A stretch of DNA of 64,000 nt from positions 620,001 through 684,000 of the forward strand of contig NZ_CP092488.2 in assembly GCF_022430545.2 (NCBI RefSeq), read 5' to 3'. Below the pieces are notes generated by a model. The model was not told where the DNA came from. It worked only from the letters and a program-made list of their open reading frames with translations, and did not search any database. The translations under genes were made by a program, and so were the position numbers. The stretch is from Mycobacterium paraterrae (GTDB lineage: Bacteria > Actinomycetota > Actinomycetes > Mycobacteriales > Mycobacteriaceae). The first letter of the stretch is position 1. Each line of letters opens with the position of its first letter. Shown here piece by piece: positions 15,501 to 24,221 of this stretch.

Positions 15501-17297
15501 ATGCAGCATCACATCATTGTCAGCGGTGACGATGCGTTGGCCACCACCATCATCGAGGAATTGGAACGCGCCGGCGTACCCGTCGTCCGGCTGGGCTCAA
15601 GCGAGCTCAGCACGATGTGCGACATCCTTGAAAGCGCGAATATCGCCGACGCGCTAGCGGTGGTATGCGCCGGCGACGACGACGCGGCTAATCTCGAAAT
15701 TGCTTTGCTGGCACGGCGTTCCAATCCTTCGGTGCGGGTCGTCGCCAGGCTGGCCAACGACGTGTTGCGCGCGGCGATGGCCGCCGACAACGGGCCAGGG
15801 GCCATCCTCGACGTCGCCGAACTGACCGCGCCGTCGGTGGTGGAAGCGTGCCTTGCACACCGGACACACCCCTTCGAAGCGGCTGGCACCCAGTTCCTGG
15901 TCTCGGGCAGCGAAGTCCCGCGCGCGGGAACCCTGCGCGAGATCTACGGCGACATGGCCCCGGTCGCGATCATCCATGGCGACCAGTCCTCCAGCCCGGG
16001 CGAGATCGACGTCTGCCCGACCCGAACACAGCGGGTGCTCGCCGGTGACCGCGTCGTGATGATCGGCACCGCGGACGAGTCGGCCGAGCGCGGTATCAAA
16101 GTGCGGCGGCCGCTGAGTAGACGATCGCGACGAACCGGAGTGCGGCGGCTGATCGACGGGGTAAAAACCGTCGTCAACGACTTCAACCCGGCTTTCTACC
16201 CCGCCCTGGCAGCCGCGATGACGCTGGTCGTCATCTCAATGCTGTTGCTGCGCTTCAACTATCAGCACCCGCGAATGTCCTGGGTCGACGCGCTGTACTT
16301 CACCATCGAGACGATCACGACGACCGGATACGGAGACTTCAGCTTCGCCCACCAGGAGACCTGGCTACGTCTGTTCGCCGCCATGTTGATGTTCGGCGGG
16401 GCGACCACCATCGCGTTGCTGGTCGCCTTTATCGCCGACGTGCTGCTGTCTCGTCGCTTCGTCTTTGCCGCCGCCCGGCCGCGGGTGCGTCACCTGCGCA
16501 ACCACGTGATCGTCGTCGGCCTCAGCACTCTCGGCATGCGAGTGATTACCGACCTGGTCAAGGCAGGCCACGAGGTGGCGGTCATCGAAGTCAACGAAGA
16601 CAACCGGTTCCTCGCCGCGGCGCGCGCCCTGGATGTGCCGGTCATCTTCGGCGACGCGACACTGGTGCAGACACTTCAGGTGGCGCGCGCCGACCGTGCC
16701 CGCGCGGTGGCGGTGCTGACCCGTGACGACATGATCAACATCGAGACCGGGATCGTGCTCGCCGAGATGCTCGGACCGCGGGTCATCCCGGAGATCAACC
16801 GGCGCGCCGAGGTGTCGGTGGTCCTTCGGGTCTACGACCGGGCATTGGGACTGGCGGTGGCGCAGCGGTTCGGATTTGAAAACGTGCGCTCGTCGGTGGC
16901 GTTGGCCGCACCCTGGTTCATCGGCGCGGCGATGGGCGTCGAGGTGCTCGGCACCTTCTCGATCGGCCAGAGCTCCTTCATGGTGGGCGCGATGCTGGTG
17001 GCCAAGGGCAGCGAACTCGACGGGCAGCAAATGGGCAAACTGTCGCCTAAGACCCGGGTGATCGCGATCTGCCGCGAGGATGCACCGATCGATTTGCGCC
17101 CCCAGCACGAGAACCAGTTGCGCGGCGGCGACACCGTCTATCTGGTCGGCCCGTACCGCGAGCTGGTGGCTCAGTTGCGCAAAGGTTTGCCGCCGCGGCA
17201 CAGGACCGACGCGGATGCAGCGAACACCGTCCACATCGATGGGTCACCGGAGCTGGCGCACGAAGTCGAAGTCAGTCGCGAGGCACGAACGGGCTGA
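15501..17297 (+). CDS. Two-helix potassium channel with N- and C-terminal RCK/TrkA-type domains
   Basis: 598 aa. An N-terminal NAD-binding TrkA-like region (HHIIVSGDDALATTIIEEL) covers about 1-210. Two membrane helices (about 233-250 and 293-317) then flank a pore loop with the selectivity filter TTGYGD at 274-279. A second TrkA_N/RCK domain starts at HVIVVGLSTLGMRVI, and a TrkA_C-like domain (MLVAKGSELDGQQMG) ends the protein. The pore marks a potassium-selective channel whose gate is probably controlled by nucleotide or ion binding to the RCK rings. It stands directly after kdpE and shares sequence elements with the kdp promoter, so it belongs to a potassium-homeostasis block. I know of no counterpart at this place in M. 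tuberculosis. Whether it works as a leak, uptake or efflux channel cannot be told. Confidence 0.9.
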   Translation: MQHHIIVSGDDALATTIIEELERAGVPVVRLGSSELSTMCDILESANIADALAVVCAGDDDAANLEIALLARRSNPSVRVVARLANDVLRAAMAADNGPGAILDVAELTAPSVVEACLAHRTHPFEAAGTQFLVSGSEVPRAGTLREIYGDMAPVAIIHGDQSSSPGEIDVCPTRTQRVLAGDRVVMIGTADESAERGIKVRRPLSRRSRRTGVRRLIDGVKTVVNDFNPAFYPALAAAMTLVVISMLLLRFNYQHPRMSWVDALYFTIETITTTGYGDFSFAHQETWLRLFAAMLMFGGATTIALLVAFIADVLLSRRFVFAAARPRVRHLRNHVIVVGLSTLGMRVITDLVKAGHEVAVIEVNEDNRFLAAARALDVPVIFGDATLVQTLQVARADRARAVAVLTRDDMINIETGIVLAEMLGPRVIPEINRRAEVSVVLRVYDRALGLAVAQRFGFENVRSSVALAAPWFIGAAMGVEVLGTFSIGQSSFMVGAMLVAKGSELDGQQMGKLSPKTRVIAICREDAPIDLRPQHENQLRGGDTVYLVGPYRELVAQLRKGLPPRHRTDADAANTVHIDGSPELAHEVEVSREARTG

Positions 17298-17669
17298 GGT
17301 CTGCGAGCGACGTTCGCATTGCCGTACAACATCCTGGCGGAAACCTGGCAAGTGGCTGGAAACCGCCTCCCCGCCGCGAGATTGCGCTGGTGAAACCCTA
17401 GACTCAGGCGCGAAGACGGGCGTCCGGGGATGAAAAAACGGGCGTCGATGCCTCGGTAAACCTGAGAAAAACTAAGGATTAACCCGCGGGATAAGCATGA
17501 TTGGCGTCGCTCAATGCCATTGAGCTGCGCGGTCATTTGAATATCGCCTGTTCGATGCAGATAATGGCGTGGTCTGCCGACCCGTCGTATACGTCGGTGA
17601 ACACGCCAGTTGCACTACCCAACGCCACGAAATGGGCGGCTTGCTCGGCCATTACTGGAAAGGGAGACT
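17298..17669. other. Intergenic region between the channel gene and the small ORF/PPE unit
   Basis: 372 bp without a supported gene. Short open frames here lack ribosome-binding sites. GACGGGCGTC and AACGGGCGTC (about 17416 and 17437) form a short direct repeat. AT-richer sequence around 17460-17490 could hold the promoter of the small ORF and PPE genes, but no convincing -10/-35 pair stands out. Confidence 0.5.
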
Positions 17670-17894
17670 ATGTCCTTGGCGACCGCTGAGCCCGACTGTT
17701 GCGATCAGCGGCCGGTGATTTCGACAGCGGATCGCACGGCGGTGAGCAGCGCGAATACCCCCATTCCCGCCGCGGCGTCAGGCTTCAATGCGTGGCCGAC
17801 CGAAGCGCCGGAAATGACCTCGCGCGCCACTATTCGCCCACTGTCCAATAAGGCCATGGTCGAGTGGATGGCCATTTCAGCCACGGTGAAGTAG
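17670..17894 (+). CDS. Small protein of unknown function preceding two PPE genes
   Basis: 74 aa from ATG 17670, chosen for its clear AAAGGGAG ribosome-binding site; an in-frame start 60 bp upstream has none. The sequence begins MSLATAEPDCCDQRP and ends NKAMVEWMAISATVK. It has no membrane span, signal peptide or recognised motif apart from a Cys-Cys pair at residues 10-11. It is not a PE protein: there is no Pro-Glu motif or PE helical domain. It ends 15 bp before the first PPE start and so occupies the place where a PE gene often stands. Probably co-transcribed with the two PPE genes. It is a real gene by context, and its function is unknown. Confidence 0.6.
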   Translation: MSLATAEPDCCDQRPVISTADRTAVSSANTPIPAAASGFNAWPTEAPEMTSRATIRPLSNKAMVEWMAISATVK

Positions 17895-17909
17895 AGGGGC
17901 TGGCCAGCG

Positions 17910-19283
17910 ATGGATTTCGGAAGTTATCCGCCAGAGGTCAACTCCGCCCGAATGTATGCGGGTCCAGGGGCGGGGCCGTTGATCGCCGCCGCAGAGGCGT
18001 GGAACGCGTTGGCTGGTGAGCTTCACTCTGTCGCCGATTCTTATCAGTCGGTCGTATCGGGATTGACCTCCGGATCCTGGATGGGTCCGGCATCGGTGTC
18101 GATGGCCGCGGCAGCCGCTTCGTATGTGGCTTGGTTGCGGGCCACCGCCGCGCAAGCCGAGCAGACCGGCGCCCAAGTCAAGGCAGCGGCCGCCGCTTAT
18201 CAGACCGCCTTCACCGCTACGGTGCCGCCACCGATGGTCGCCGCCAACCGCGGCCTGCTCGCCTCGCTGATCGCGACCAACGTATTTGGCCGCAACACCC
18301 AGGCGATCGCGGCGAACGAGGCGCAGTACGCCGAGATGTGGGCCCAGGACGCCGCGGCGATGTACGGCTATTCGGCGTCGTCGGCCGCGGCCACCCAGCT
18401 GCCGCTGTTCACAGCGCCCCAGCAGAACACCAACCCGACCGGCGAGGCCGGACAGTCAGCGGCCGTCGGCCAGACCACCGGCACGGCCGCCGGGAACGTG
18501 CAGAGCACGATCGAGCAAGCGTTCTCCGCGGTGCCGAGCGCACTTTCCGCTGCTGCACCCGCTGCCGACGCCCCCGACCCGCTGGGCACGATCAGCGATC
18601 TGATCTCGATCTTCGTGGACCTGCCCGCAGGTGCAGCCACGTTCACCGCCGACATCCCGCTGGGCAGCTTGGGTATCGTCGCATTGCCGTTCGACATCGT
18701 GGGCGCCTTGACCGGTACCCACACCGACAAAATCGTCAGCGGCTGGAACGGTGAGCAGACATGGCCGGGCGAAGGACCGGCGCCCGTCAAGGGGTTCCCC
18801 GCGCCACTGCTGAACCTACCCGAGGGCACCGTGCCGACCCGGCTGTCGGCGGGTATGGCCGACGCGAATCGTGTTGGTGGACTGTCAGTTCCGCCTTCGT
18901 GGACCGTCAATACGCCCGCGGTGAAGCCGACCGCGGTGACATTGCCTGCGTTGCCGGCGGTCGCTGCGGCAGAGGAATCGGTATCGGGCGCATCAGGTAG
19001 CACGCTGAGTCAGATGGCATTGGCGGGAATGGCGGGACGCGCGATGGCTGGGACGGTCGGCACCGGCGTCAACCGCGCCCGCAGTGTGGTAGCCCGGCCG
19101 AGCGACGCATCAAAGCCCGTCGAGCCCAACACAACTCGTGACGACACCCCGACTGAGGCCAAGCCGCGGACCGTGGTCACCGGCGTCGCGGCCGAACTGC
19201 GCGAATTCGCCAGGTTACGGGACGAAGGCATCCTCACCGACGAGGAATACACCGAGCAGAAGAACCGCCTGCTTGGTCGCTGA
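17910..19283 (+). CDS. PPE protein (SVP) with a SHOCT-like C-terminal motif
   Basis: 457 aa. MDFGSYPPEVNS opens a standard PPE domain of about 180 residues. SVP appears as GGLSVPPSW around residue 325. The last 29 residues (about 429-457) are charged and helical: RLRDEGILTDEEYTEQK. This matches the SHOCT pattern (LxxLxxxGxLTxEEFxxxKxxLL), which is unusual on a PPE protein. AGAGGGG is a weakly spaced ribosome-binding site. The next gene repeats the same architecture, so the pair arose by duplication. The protein is likely exported by a type VII system; the role of the tail is unknown. The SHOCT assignment is by pattern, not by profile search. Confidence 0.9.
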   Translation: MDFGSYPPEVNSARMYAGPGAGPLIAAAEAWNALAGELHSVADSYQSVVSGLTSGSWMGPASVSMAAAAASYVAWLRATAAQAEQTGAQVKAAAAAYQTAFTATVPPPMVAANRGLLASLIATNVFGRNTQAIAANEAQYAEMWAQDAAAMYGYSASSAAATQLPLFTAPQQNTNPTGEAGQSAAVGQTTGTAAGNVQSTIEQAFSAVPSALSAAAPAADAPDPLGTISDLISIFVDLPAGAATFTADIPLGSLGIVALPFDIVGALTGTHTDKIVSGWNGEQTWPGEGPAPVKGFPAPLLNLPEGTVPTRLSAGMADANRVGGLSVPPSWTVNTPAVKPTAVTLPALPAVAAAEESVSGASGSTLSQMALAGMAGRAMAGTVGTGVNRARSVVARPSDASKPVEPNTTRDDTPTEAKPRTVVTGVAAELREFARLRDEGILTDEEYTEQKNRLLGR

Positions 19284-19339
19284 AACGCCCACCGCCACTT
19301 GGCGGACACGTCGGTTGTCTGAAAGAGGATTGCGCAGCA

Positions 19340-20749
19340 ATGGATTTCGGGTTCTATCCGCCGGAGATCAACTCCGGCCGGATGTATTCCGGTCCGGGAT
19401 CGGGGCCGATGATGGCCGCTGCGCAAGCCTGGATGGCACTCGCTGACGAGCTGTACACCGCGGCCAGTGGTTACCAGTCGGTGGTGTCTGACGTAACCTC
19501 CGGCGCGTGGTCGGGTCCATCCTCGGCATCGATGAGCGCCGCCGCCGCGTCGTTCGTCGAGTGGCTCAGCGCTACCGCCGCGCAGGCCGAGGAGTCCGCC
19601 ACGCAGGCCCAGGCCGCGGCCGCCGGTTACGAGACGGCCTTCGCCATGACAGTGCCGCCGCCGGTGATCGCGGCCAACCGCAGTCTGCTGGCCGCGCTGG
19701 TGGCGACGAATTTTTTTGGACAGAACACACCTGCGATCGCCGCCACCGAGATTCAGTACGCCGAGATGTGGGTCCAGGACGCCGTTGCGATGTACGGCTA
19801 CGCGGCCTCCTCCGCGTCGGCTACCGCACTTTCGCCGTTTCAACCGCCCCAACAGAACACCGATCCGGGTTCGTCGGCCAGCCAGGCCGCCGCGGTCGGC
19901 CAGGCGTCCAACACCGCTGCCGGCAACGCGCAGAGCGTTGCTTCGGCGGCGCAGCAGGCCTTTTCGGCGATTCCCAACGCGTTGCAAAGCGCCGCGACGT
20001 CCGACTCGGTCGCGACCGGCACCGCCGCGTCCGGTGATCCGCTGAGCACCCTGAGCGACCTGATCTCGATCCTGGTCAGCTTTCCTTCCGACGCCACGCT
20101 TTTCGCCACGATCATTCCCCAGGACATCGCTGCCGGACCCGTCGATCTTCCATTCAGCATCACGGACTCCGAAACTGGTCAACACACCGATGAGATCATC
20201 AGCGGCTGGAATGGCGATGATCCTTCCATCAGGAGGGGCGGTATTCCCACGAACGACTTCCCGGCGACCATCCTCAACCCCAATCCGAGCGATCAATACG
20301 CAATGCGGGCGGGCATCGCCGACATCGAGGCGATCGAGGGGTTGTCGGTTCCGCCGAGTTGGGCGACCGCCACCTCAGAGGTGAAGCCGATGGCGCTCAC
20401 CACGCCGCTCAACACCGCCAGCACCGCAGCCGCGCCGGCCGCCGAGGCGAGCGCGGCAAACACGTTCAATCAGATGGGAATTGGCGGCATGTCCGGACAG
20501 GCGATGGCCGGACCACCGGCCGCCGCCGCGGAACTCGCGGCCGACGGGCGGCCGGCTCGCCTGACCGGGCGCCCCGCCGACAGCGCATCAGACGACGACG
20601 TGGAAGCATCGCCCGCACCGCGGACGGTGATGACCGGTGTCGCCGCCGCGATACGCGACATCGCTCAGCAGCGTGCCGAGGGGCGGCTGACCGAACAGGA
20701 ATACAACGAACAGAAGAAGCAGCTGCTGCGAATCTCGTTCGGGCAATAG
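19340..20749 (+). CDS. PPE protein (SVP) with a SHOCT-like C-terminal motif, tandem paralogue
   Basis: 469 aa. MDFGFYPPEINS begins the PPE domain, and GLSVPPSWATA marks the SVP subfamily. The C-terminus after PRTVMTGVAAAIRD reads QQRAEGRLTEQEYNEQKKQL, matching the SHOCT-like tail of the preceding paralogue. AAAGAGGA lies upstream of ATG 19340, 56 bp after the previous stop. Between PPE and SVP both paralogues share an unusual segment (HTDEIISGWNGDD here, HTDKIVSGWNGEQ in the other). The stop lies 1 bp from the convergent ppx2 stop. The pair is inserted where M. tuberculosis has kdpE next to Rv1026. Confidence 0.9.
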   Translation: MDFGFYPPEINSGRMYSGPGSGPMMAAAQAWMALADELYTAASGYQSVVSDVTSGAWSGPSSASMSAAAASFVEWLSATAAQAEESATQAQAAAAGYETAFAMTVPPPVIAANRSLLAALVATNFFGQNTPAIAATEIQYAEMWVQDAVAMYGYAASSASATALSPFQPPQQNTDPGSSASQAAAVGQASNTAAGNAQSVASAAQQAFSAIPNALQSAATSDSVATGTAASGDPLSTLSDLISILVSFPSDATLFATIIPQDIAAGPVDLPFSITDSETGQHTDEIISGWNGDDPSIRRGGIPTNDFPATILNPNPSDQYAMRAGIADIEAIEGLSVPPSWATATSEVKPMALTTPLNTASTAAAPAAEASAANTFNQMGIGGMSGQAMAGPPAAAAELAADGRPARLTGRPADSASDDDVEASPAPRTVMTGVAAAIRDIAQQRAEGRLTEQEYNEQKKQLLRISFGQ

Positions 20750-20750
20750 C

Positions 20751-21725
20751 TTACTCGGCGATCGACAGCGCGATGCCGTCCAGGATGTCGTGCTCGCTGA
20801 CGGTCAACTCCTCGATGCCGGCCCGCTGGTGCAGGGCGACCGCCAGTTCCTCGATGACGATCGCCCCGCCGCCGATCACGTCGACACGGCCTTCGTGCAT
20901 GGGTCCCAGCGCCGCCCGCTCCGCGCGCGGCATGGCGATAAGCCCTTCGCACACCGCGAGCAGCCGTTGCATGCCGACTCGCGAAAGATGGATCGCAGCA
21001 GAGTCATACGACGGCAGGTCATGGGCGAGCGCGGCGGCCGTGGTCATGGTGCCCGCCACCCCGACCCAGGTGTGGGCACGCTCGACCGGAACGACACGCA
21101 GCGCCTCGCCGAGGCGCTCGCGCACCAGCTCACGGGCCGCCGCCACCTCGGCGGCGGTCGGCGGGTCGGAATGCAGACAGCGCTCGGTCAGGCGCACGCA
21201 GCCGACGTCCGCGGAATAACTCGCCTGCACCGTGTCGGTGCCCAGCACCACCTCGGTCGACCCTCCACCCAAATCGACGATGACGAAAGGTCCTGTCGCC
21301 GGATCTAATTCGTTGACGGCGCCGCGGAACGACAGCTCGGCCTCCTCGATCCCGGTGATGACCTCGGCGACCGCGCCGTCTACCACGGCACCAAGCACCT
21401 CTGCCGTCATCGCGAAGAACACGTCGCGGTTACTCGCGTCCCTGGTGGCAGAGGTCGCAACCATCCGGATCCGGTCGACGTCGTGTGCAATGCACAAGTT
21501 TGCGTAGTCGACCAATGCCGAACGAGTCCGTTGCAACGCCGCCTGTGCGAACTGGCCGGTGGCGTCGACACCCTGCCCGAGCCGCACGATACGCATCTCA
21601 CGGTGCACATCGGTGAGACGGCCCTCGGACGCGTCGGCAATCAGGAGCCGAATCGAGTTGGTACCGCAGTCAATTGCGGCCAGTGTTATCCGAGCCACTC
21701 TCCCCCTCGTCGCTTCGCTCTGCAT
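20751..21725 (-). CDS. ppx2: Ppx/GppA-family phosphatase (PPX2, Rv1026-like)
   Basis: 324 aa. The ASKHA-fold phosphate loops are visible: AAIDCGTNSIRLLIAD near the N-terminus and VIVDLGGGSTEVVLG in the middle, with VGVAGTMTTAAAL later. This is the exopolyphosphatase/pppGpp phosphohydrolase family; the short ~320-aa form lacking C-terminal domains matches mycobacterial PPX1/PPX2. It probably hydrolyses polyphosphate or (p)ppGpp; the preference cannot be read from sequence. It is the last gene of the leftward run, 13 bp after the DUF501 gene. A GTG nine codons in (21698) is an alternative start. It converges with the second PPE gene with a 1-bp gap. Confidence 0.94.
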   Translation of the reverse strand: MQSEATRGRVARITLAAIDCGTNSIRLLIADASEGRLTDVHREMRIVRLGQGVDATGQFAQAALQRTRSALVDYANLCIAHDVDRIRMVATSATRDASNRDVFFAMTAEVLGAVVDGAVAEVITGIEEAELSFRGAVNELDPATGPFVIVDLGGGSTEVVLGTDTVQASYSADVGCVRLTERCLHSDPPTAAEVAAARELVRERLGEALRVVPVERAHTWVGVAGTMTTAAALAHDLPSYDSAAIHLSRVGMQRLLAVCEGLIAMPRAERAALGPMHEGRVDVIGGGAIVIEELAVALHQRAGIEELTVSEHDILDGIALSIAE

Positions 21726-21738
21726 CGTCGTCGGCGCG

Positions 21739-22230
21739 TCATATCCACTCCCCCGCTACGAGGATTTCCGCCATCGACGGTTCGGCGGACAGAACCGCCA
21801 ACGCCTCGTCGCCGAACGGGTTGACTCCCCGACCTTTGGCCAGCGAGTGCGCAATCAGCACGTGCAGGCACTTGACCCGGTCGGGCATGCCGCCCCCGGA
21901 AAACGTGGTGCCCAGCGGTTCGATGGCGTCTCGCTCGGCGAGGTAGGACTCATGCGCCCGCCGGTAGGCGGCAGCCAACTCGGGATCCGACCGTAGCCGT
22001 TCGGTCATCGCCCGCATCATCCCGGTGGTCTCCAACCGGCTGGCGGCTGCGGTCAGCGCCGGATGCGTCAGGTAATAGAGGGTGGGAAACGGTGTTCCGT
22101 CAGGAAGTTTCGGGGATGTCTTCACCACACCCGGTTCGCCATTGGGGCACCGGTAGGCGATCTCGAGCACGCCGCGCGGCTCACGGCCGAGCTGGCGAGC
22201 GACCGCCTCGAGGTCCGCTGGATCAACCAC
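21739..22230 (-). CDS. DUF501 family protein (Rv1025-like)
   Basis: 163 aa from GTG 22230 (VVDPADLEAVARQLGREPRG). The ATG-like longer frame upstream is only an out-of-frame shadow of the preceding gene. The family core is clear: YRCPNGEPGVVKTSP, TPFPTLYYLTHP, and HVLIAHSLAKGRGVNPFG. The protein is small, soluble and of unknown function, but almost always encoded between the divIC/ftsB-like gene and ppx in actinobacteria. Its start overlaps the stop of that gene by 8 bp, so the two are translationally coupled. No catalytic site can be named with confidence. Confidence 0.92.
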   Translation of the reverse strand: MVDPADLEAVARQLGREPRGVLEIAYRCPNGEPGVVKTSPKLPDGTPFPTLYYLTHPALTAAASRLETTGMMRAMTERLRSDPELAAAYRRAHESYLAERDAIEPLGTTFSGGGMPDRVKCLHVLIAHSLAKGRGVNPFGDEALAVLSAEPSMAEILVAGEWI

Positions 22231-22873
22231 CGGGCGGCGCGGGGCTGGGCGGCAAGAGGGCCGCCGGCGGGGCCGGAGGCGCGGGCATTGGCGGGCCGTG
22301 CGGGCTGTCGGCGATGGTGTGCCACAGCGACGTGTACCAGGGGTCGTTGTTGGCCGCCGCCTTGGGCTGCGTCCCGGGATCGGCGGGCAGCGCCGCCCCC
22401 GGCGGCAGCTGCACCTGATAGGGGATCTCGCCCGGCATGACGAAGCCCAGACGTTCACGAGCCTGCGCCGCGATGTACACCGGATCGCCGAGTTTGCCCT
22501 TCTGCTGCTCGAGGTCGGCGATTTGTTGACGCAGCGCGGATTCGGAGGCTGCAAGCTGCTTCATCTCGGTGCGCTGCGCGAAGTAGGTGCGCACTGGACC
22601 GGCGATGGTCAGCGTGAGCACACAGATCACGGTGGCCAGGATGGCGGCCCGCCGCGCGGTCAGCCCGAGCCGCTGATCCGCGCGATGTTCGGCCGACTCT
22701 GCGATCGCCTGTTTGATCGGTTCGACGATTTCGGGCATCGCGCGCGACGACGCCGTCGGCCCACGCTTGGCGCTCGGGGACTTCCGCGGCCTGCCGGTCG
22801 CCGAATCGCCGGCCCGACCCGGCCGCGACGCCGGGGAGCGCCGCTTCGGTTCTGGCCGTTTGGATTCGGGCAT
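22223..22873 (-). CDS. Septum formation initiator, DivIC/FtsB-like (Rv1024-like)
   Basis: 216 aa. It has a long basic, Pro/Ser-rich cytoplasmic N-terminus (about 1-70), one membrane span (RRAAILATVICVLTLTIAGP, about 74-93) and an extracytoplasmic coiled coil (EMKQLAASESALRQQIADLE). The DivIC/FtsB motif follows (DPVYIAAQARERLGFVMPGE). The tail is rich in Pro and Ala. FtsB-type proteins bridge FtsQ and FtsL in the divisome and help activate septal peptidoglycan synthesis. The gene is directly downstream of eno, as in other actinobacteria, and overlaps the DUF501 gene. Confidence 0.92.
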   Translation of the reverse strand: MPESKRPEPKRRSPASRPGRAGDSATGRPRKSPSAKRGPTASSRAMPEIVEPIKQAIAESAEHRADQRLGLTARRAAILATVICVLTLTIAGPVRTYFAQRTEMKQLAASESALRQQIADLEQQKGKLGDPVYIAAQARERLGFVMPGEIPYQVQLPPGAALPADPGTQPKAAANNDPWYTSLWHTIADSPHGPPMPAPPAPPAALLPPSPAPPGG

Positions 22874-22891
22874 GACGGGTGTGGCGGTGGG

Positions 22892-24172
22892 TTACGGCGT
22901 GTACCGGGGAAACGCCAGATCCCCGGCGTAGCGGGCTGCGTCGCCAAGAGCTTCTTCGATGCGAAGTAGCTGGTTGTATTTCGCCACTCGCTCGCTGCGG
23001 GCCGGGGCGCCGGTCTTGATCTGACCGCTGCCCACCGCCACCGCCAAGTCGGCGATCGTGGTGTCCTCGGTCTCGCCGCTGCGGTGACTCATCATCGTCC
23101 GGTAGCCGCTGTGGTGCGCCAGCGCGACGGCGTCGAGGGTCTCGGTGAGGGTGCCGATCTGATTCACCTTGACCAGCAACGCATTTGCCGCACCCTTGTC
23201 GATTCCCTCTTCCAACCGTTCGGGGTTGGTGACGAACAGGTCGTCGCCGACGATCTGCACCCGGTCACCGATCGCATTGGTCAGGCCCACCCAGCCGTCC
23301 CAATCGTCCTCGGAGAGCGGGTCTTCGATGGACACCAGCGGGTAGGCGTCGAGCAGTTCGGCGTAGAACTTCCCCATCTCGTCGGCACTGCGGGTCTTCT
23401 TCTCGAACTGATACCCGGTTCCCTCGGTGTAGAACTCGGTGGCCGCAACGTCCAGTGCCAGCGCGACGTCGGCGCCGAGCTTGAGGCCGGTGGACTCGAT
23501 CGCCTGGCTGATGACATCGAGCGCGGCCTTGGTGCCCGCCATGTCGGGAGCGAAACCGCCTTCGTCGCCCAGGCCGGTGGCCAGACCCTGCTTCTTCAAC
23601 GTGGACTTCAGCGAGTGGTACACCTCGGCACCCCAGCGCAGCGCCTCGTAAAAACTCGGCGCCCCGATCGGGGCCACCATGAACTCCTGGACGTCGACGG
23701 CGGTGTCGGCGTGCGCCCCACCATTGAGGATGTTCATCATCGGCACCGGGAGGATGTGAGCATTCGGCCCACCCAGGTAGCGGAACAGCGGCAGTTCCGA
23801 GGAGTCGGCGGCGGCCTTCGCCACCGCCAGCGAGACGCCGAGGATGGCGTTGGCGCCGAGCCGCGACTTGTCCGGGGTGCCGTCGAGGTCCAACAGCGCC
23901 TGGTCGACCAGCCGCTGGTCATCAGCGTTGAGGCCGATCACCGCCGGCGCGATCTCGTCGAGCACCGCCTGCACGGCCTTTTTGACGCCTTTGCCGCCAT
24001 AGCGGTCGCCGCCGTCACGCAGCTCGACGGCCTCGTGCTCGCCCGTCGACGCGCCGGAGGGCACCGCAGCCCGGGCGAAGGTGCCGTCGATCAGGGCGAC
24101 CTCGACCTCGACCGTCGGGTTGCCGCGGGAGTCGAGGATCTCGCGGGCCCCGACCTGCTCGATAATCGGCAC
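22892..24172 (-). CDS. eno: Enolase
   Basis: 426 aa from GTG 24172, with AAGGAGA five bases upstream; longer in-frame starts have no such site and lack homology. The protein opens VPIIEQVGAREILDSRGNPT. It has the enolase signatures LGDEGGFAPD, LVSIEDPLSEDDWDGW, IVGDDLFVTNP, and the active-site loop MMSHRSGETEDT. It interconverts 2-phosphoglycerate and phosphoenolpyruvate in glycolysis using magnesium. It is cytoplasmic, although enolases are also often found on cell surfaces. The neighbours lpqU upstream and divIC-like downstream match M. tuberculosis. Confidence 0.97.
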   Translation of the reverse strand: MPIIEQVGAREILDSRGNPTVEVEVALIDGTFARAAVPSGASTGEHEAVELRDGGDRYGGKGVKKAVQAVLDEIAPAVIGLNADDQRLVDQALLDLDGTPDKSRLGANAILGVSLAVAKAAADSSELPLFRYLGGPNAHILPVPMMNILNGGAHADTAVDVQEFMVAPIGAPSFYEALRWGAEVYHSLKSTLKKQGLATGLGDEGGFAPDMAGTKAALDVISQAIESTGLKLGADVALALDVAATEFYTEGTGYQFEKKTRSADEMGKFYAELLDAYPLVSIEDPLSEDDWDGWVGLTNAIGDRVQIVGDDLFVTNPERLEEGIDKGAANALLVKVNQIGTLTETLDAVALAHHSGYRTMMSHRSGETEDTTIADLAVAVGSGQIKTGAPARSERVAKYNQLLRIEEALGDAARYAGDLAFPRYTP

Positions 24173-24221
24173 TGGTTCTCCTTCGTCGTGAGGGCTACAG
24201 ACTCGATAGCCTAAAGCCTGA

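Noticed and set aside
17501..17689. A 62-codon frame ahead of the small ORF
   Set aside because: TTG start without a ribosome-binding site. It overlaps the better supported ATG 17670 gene in another frame.
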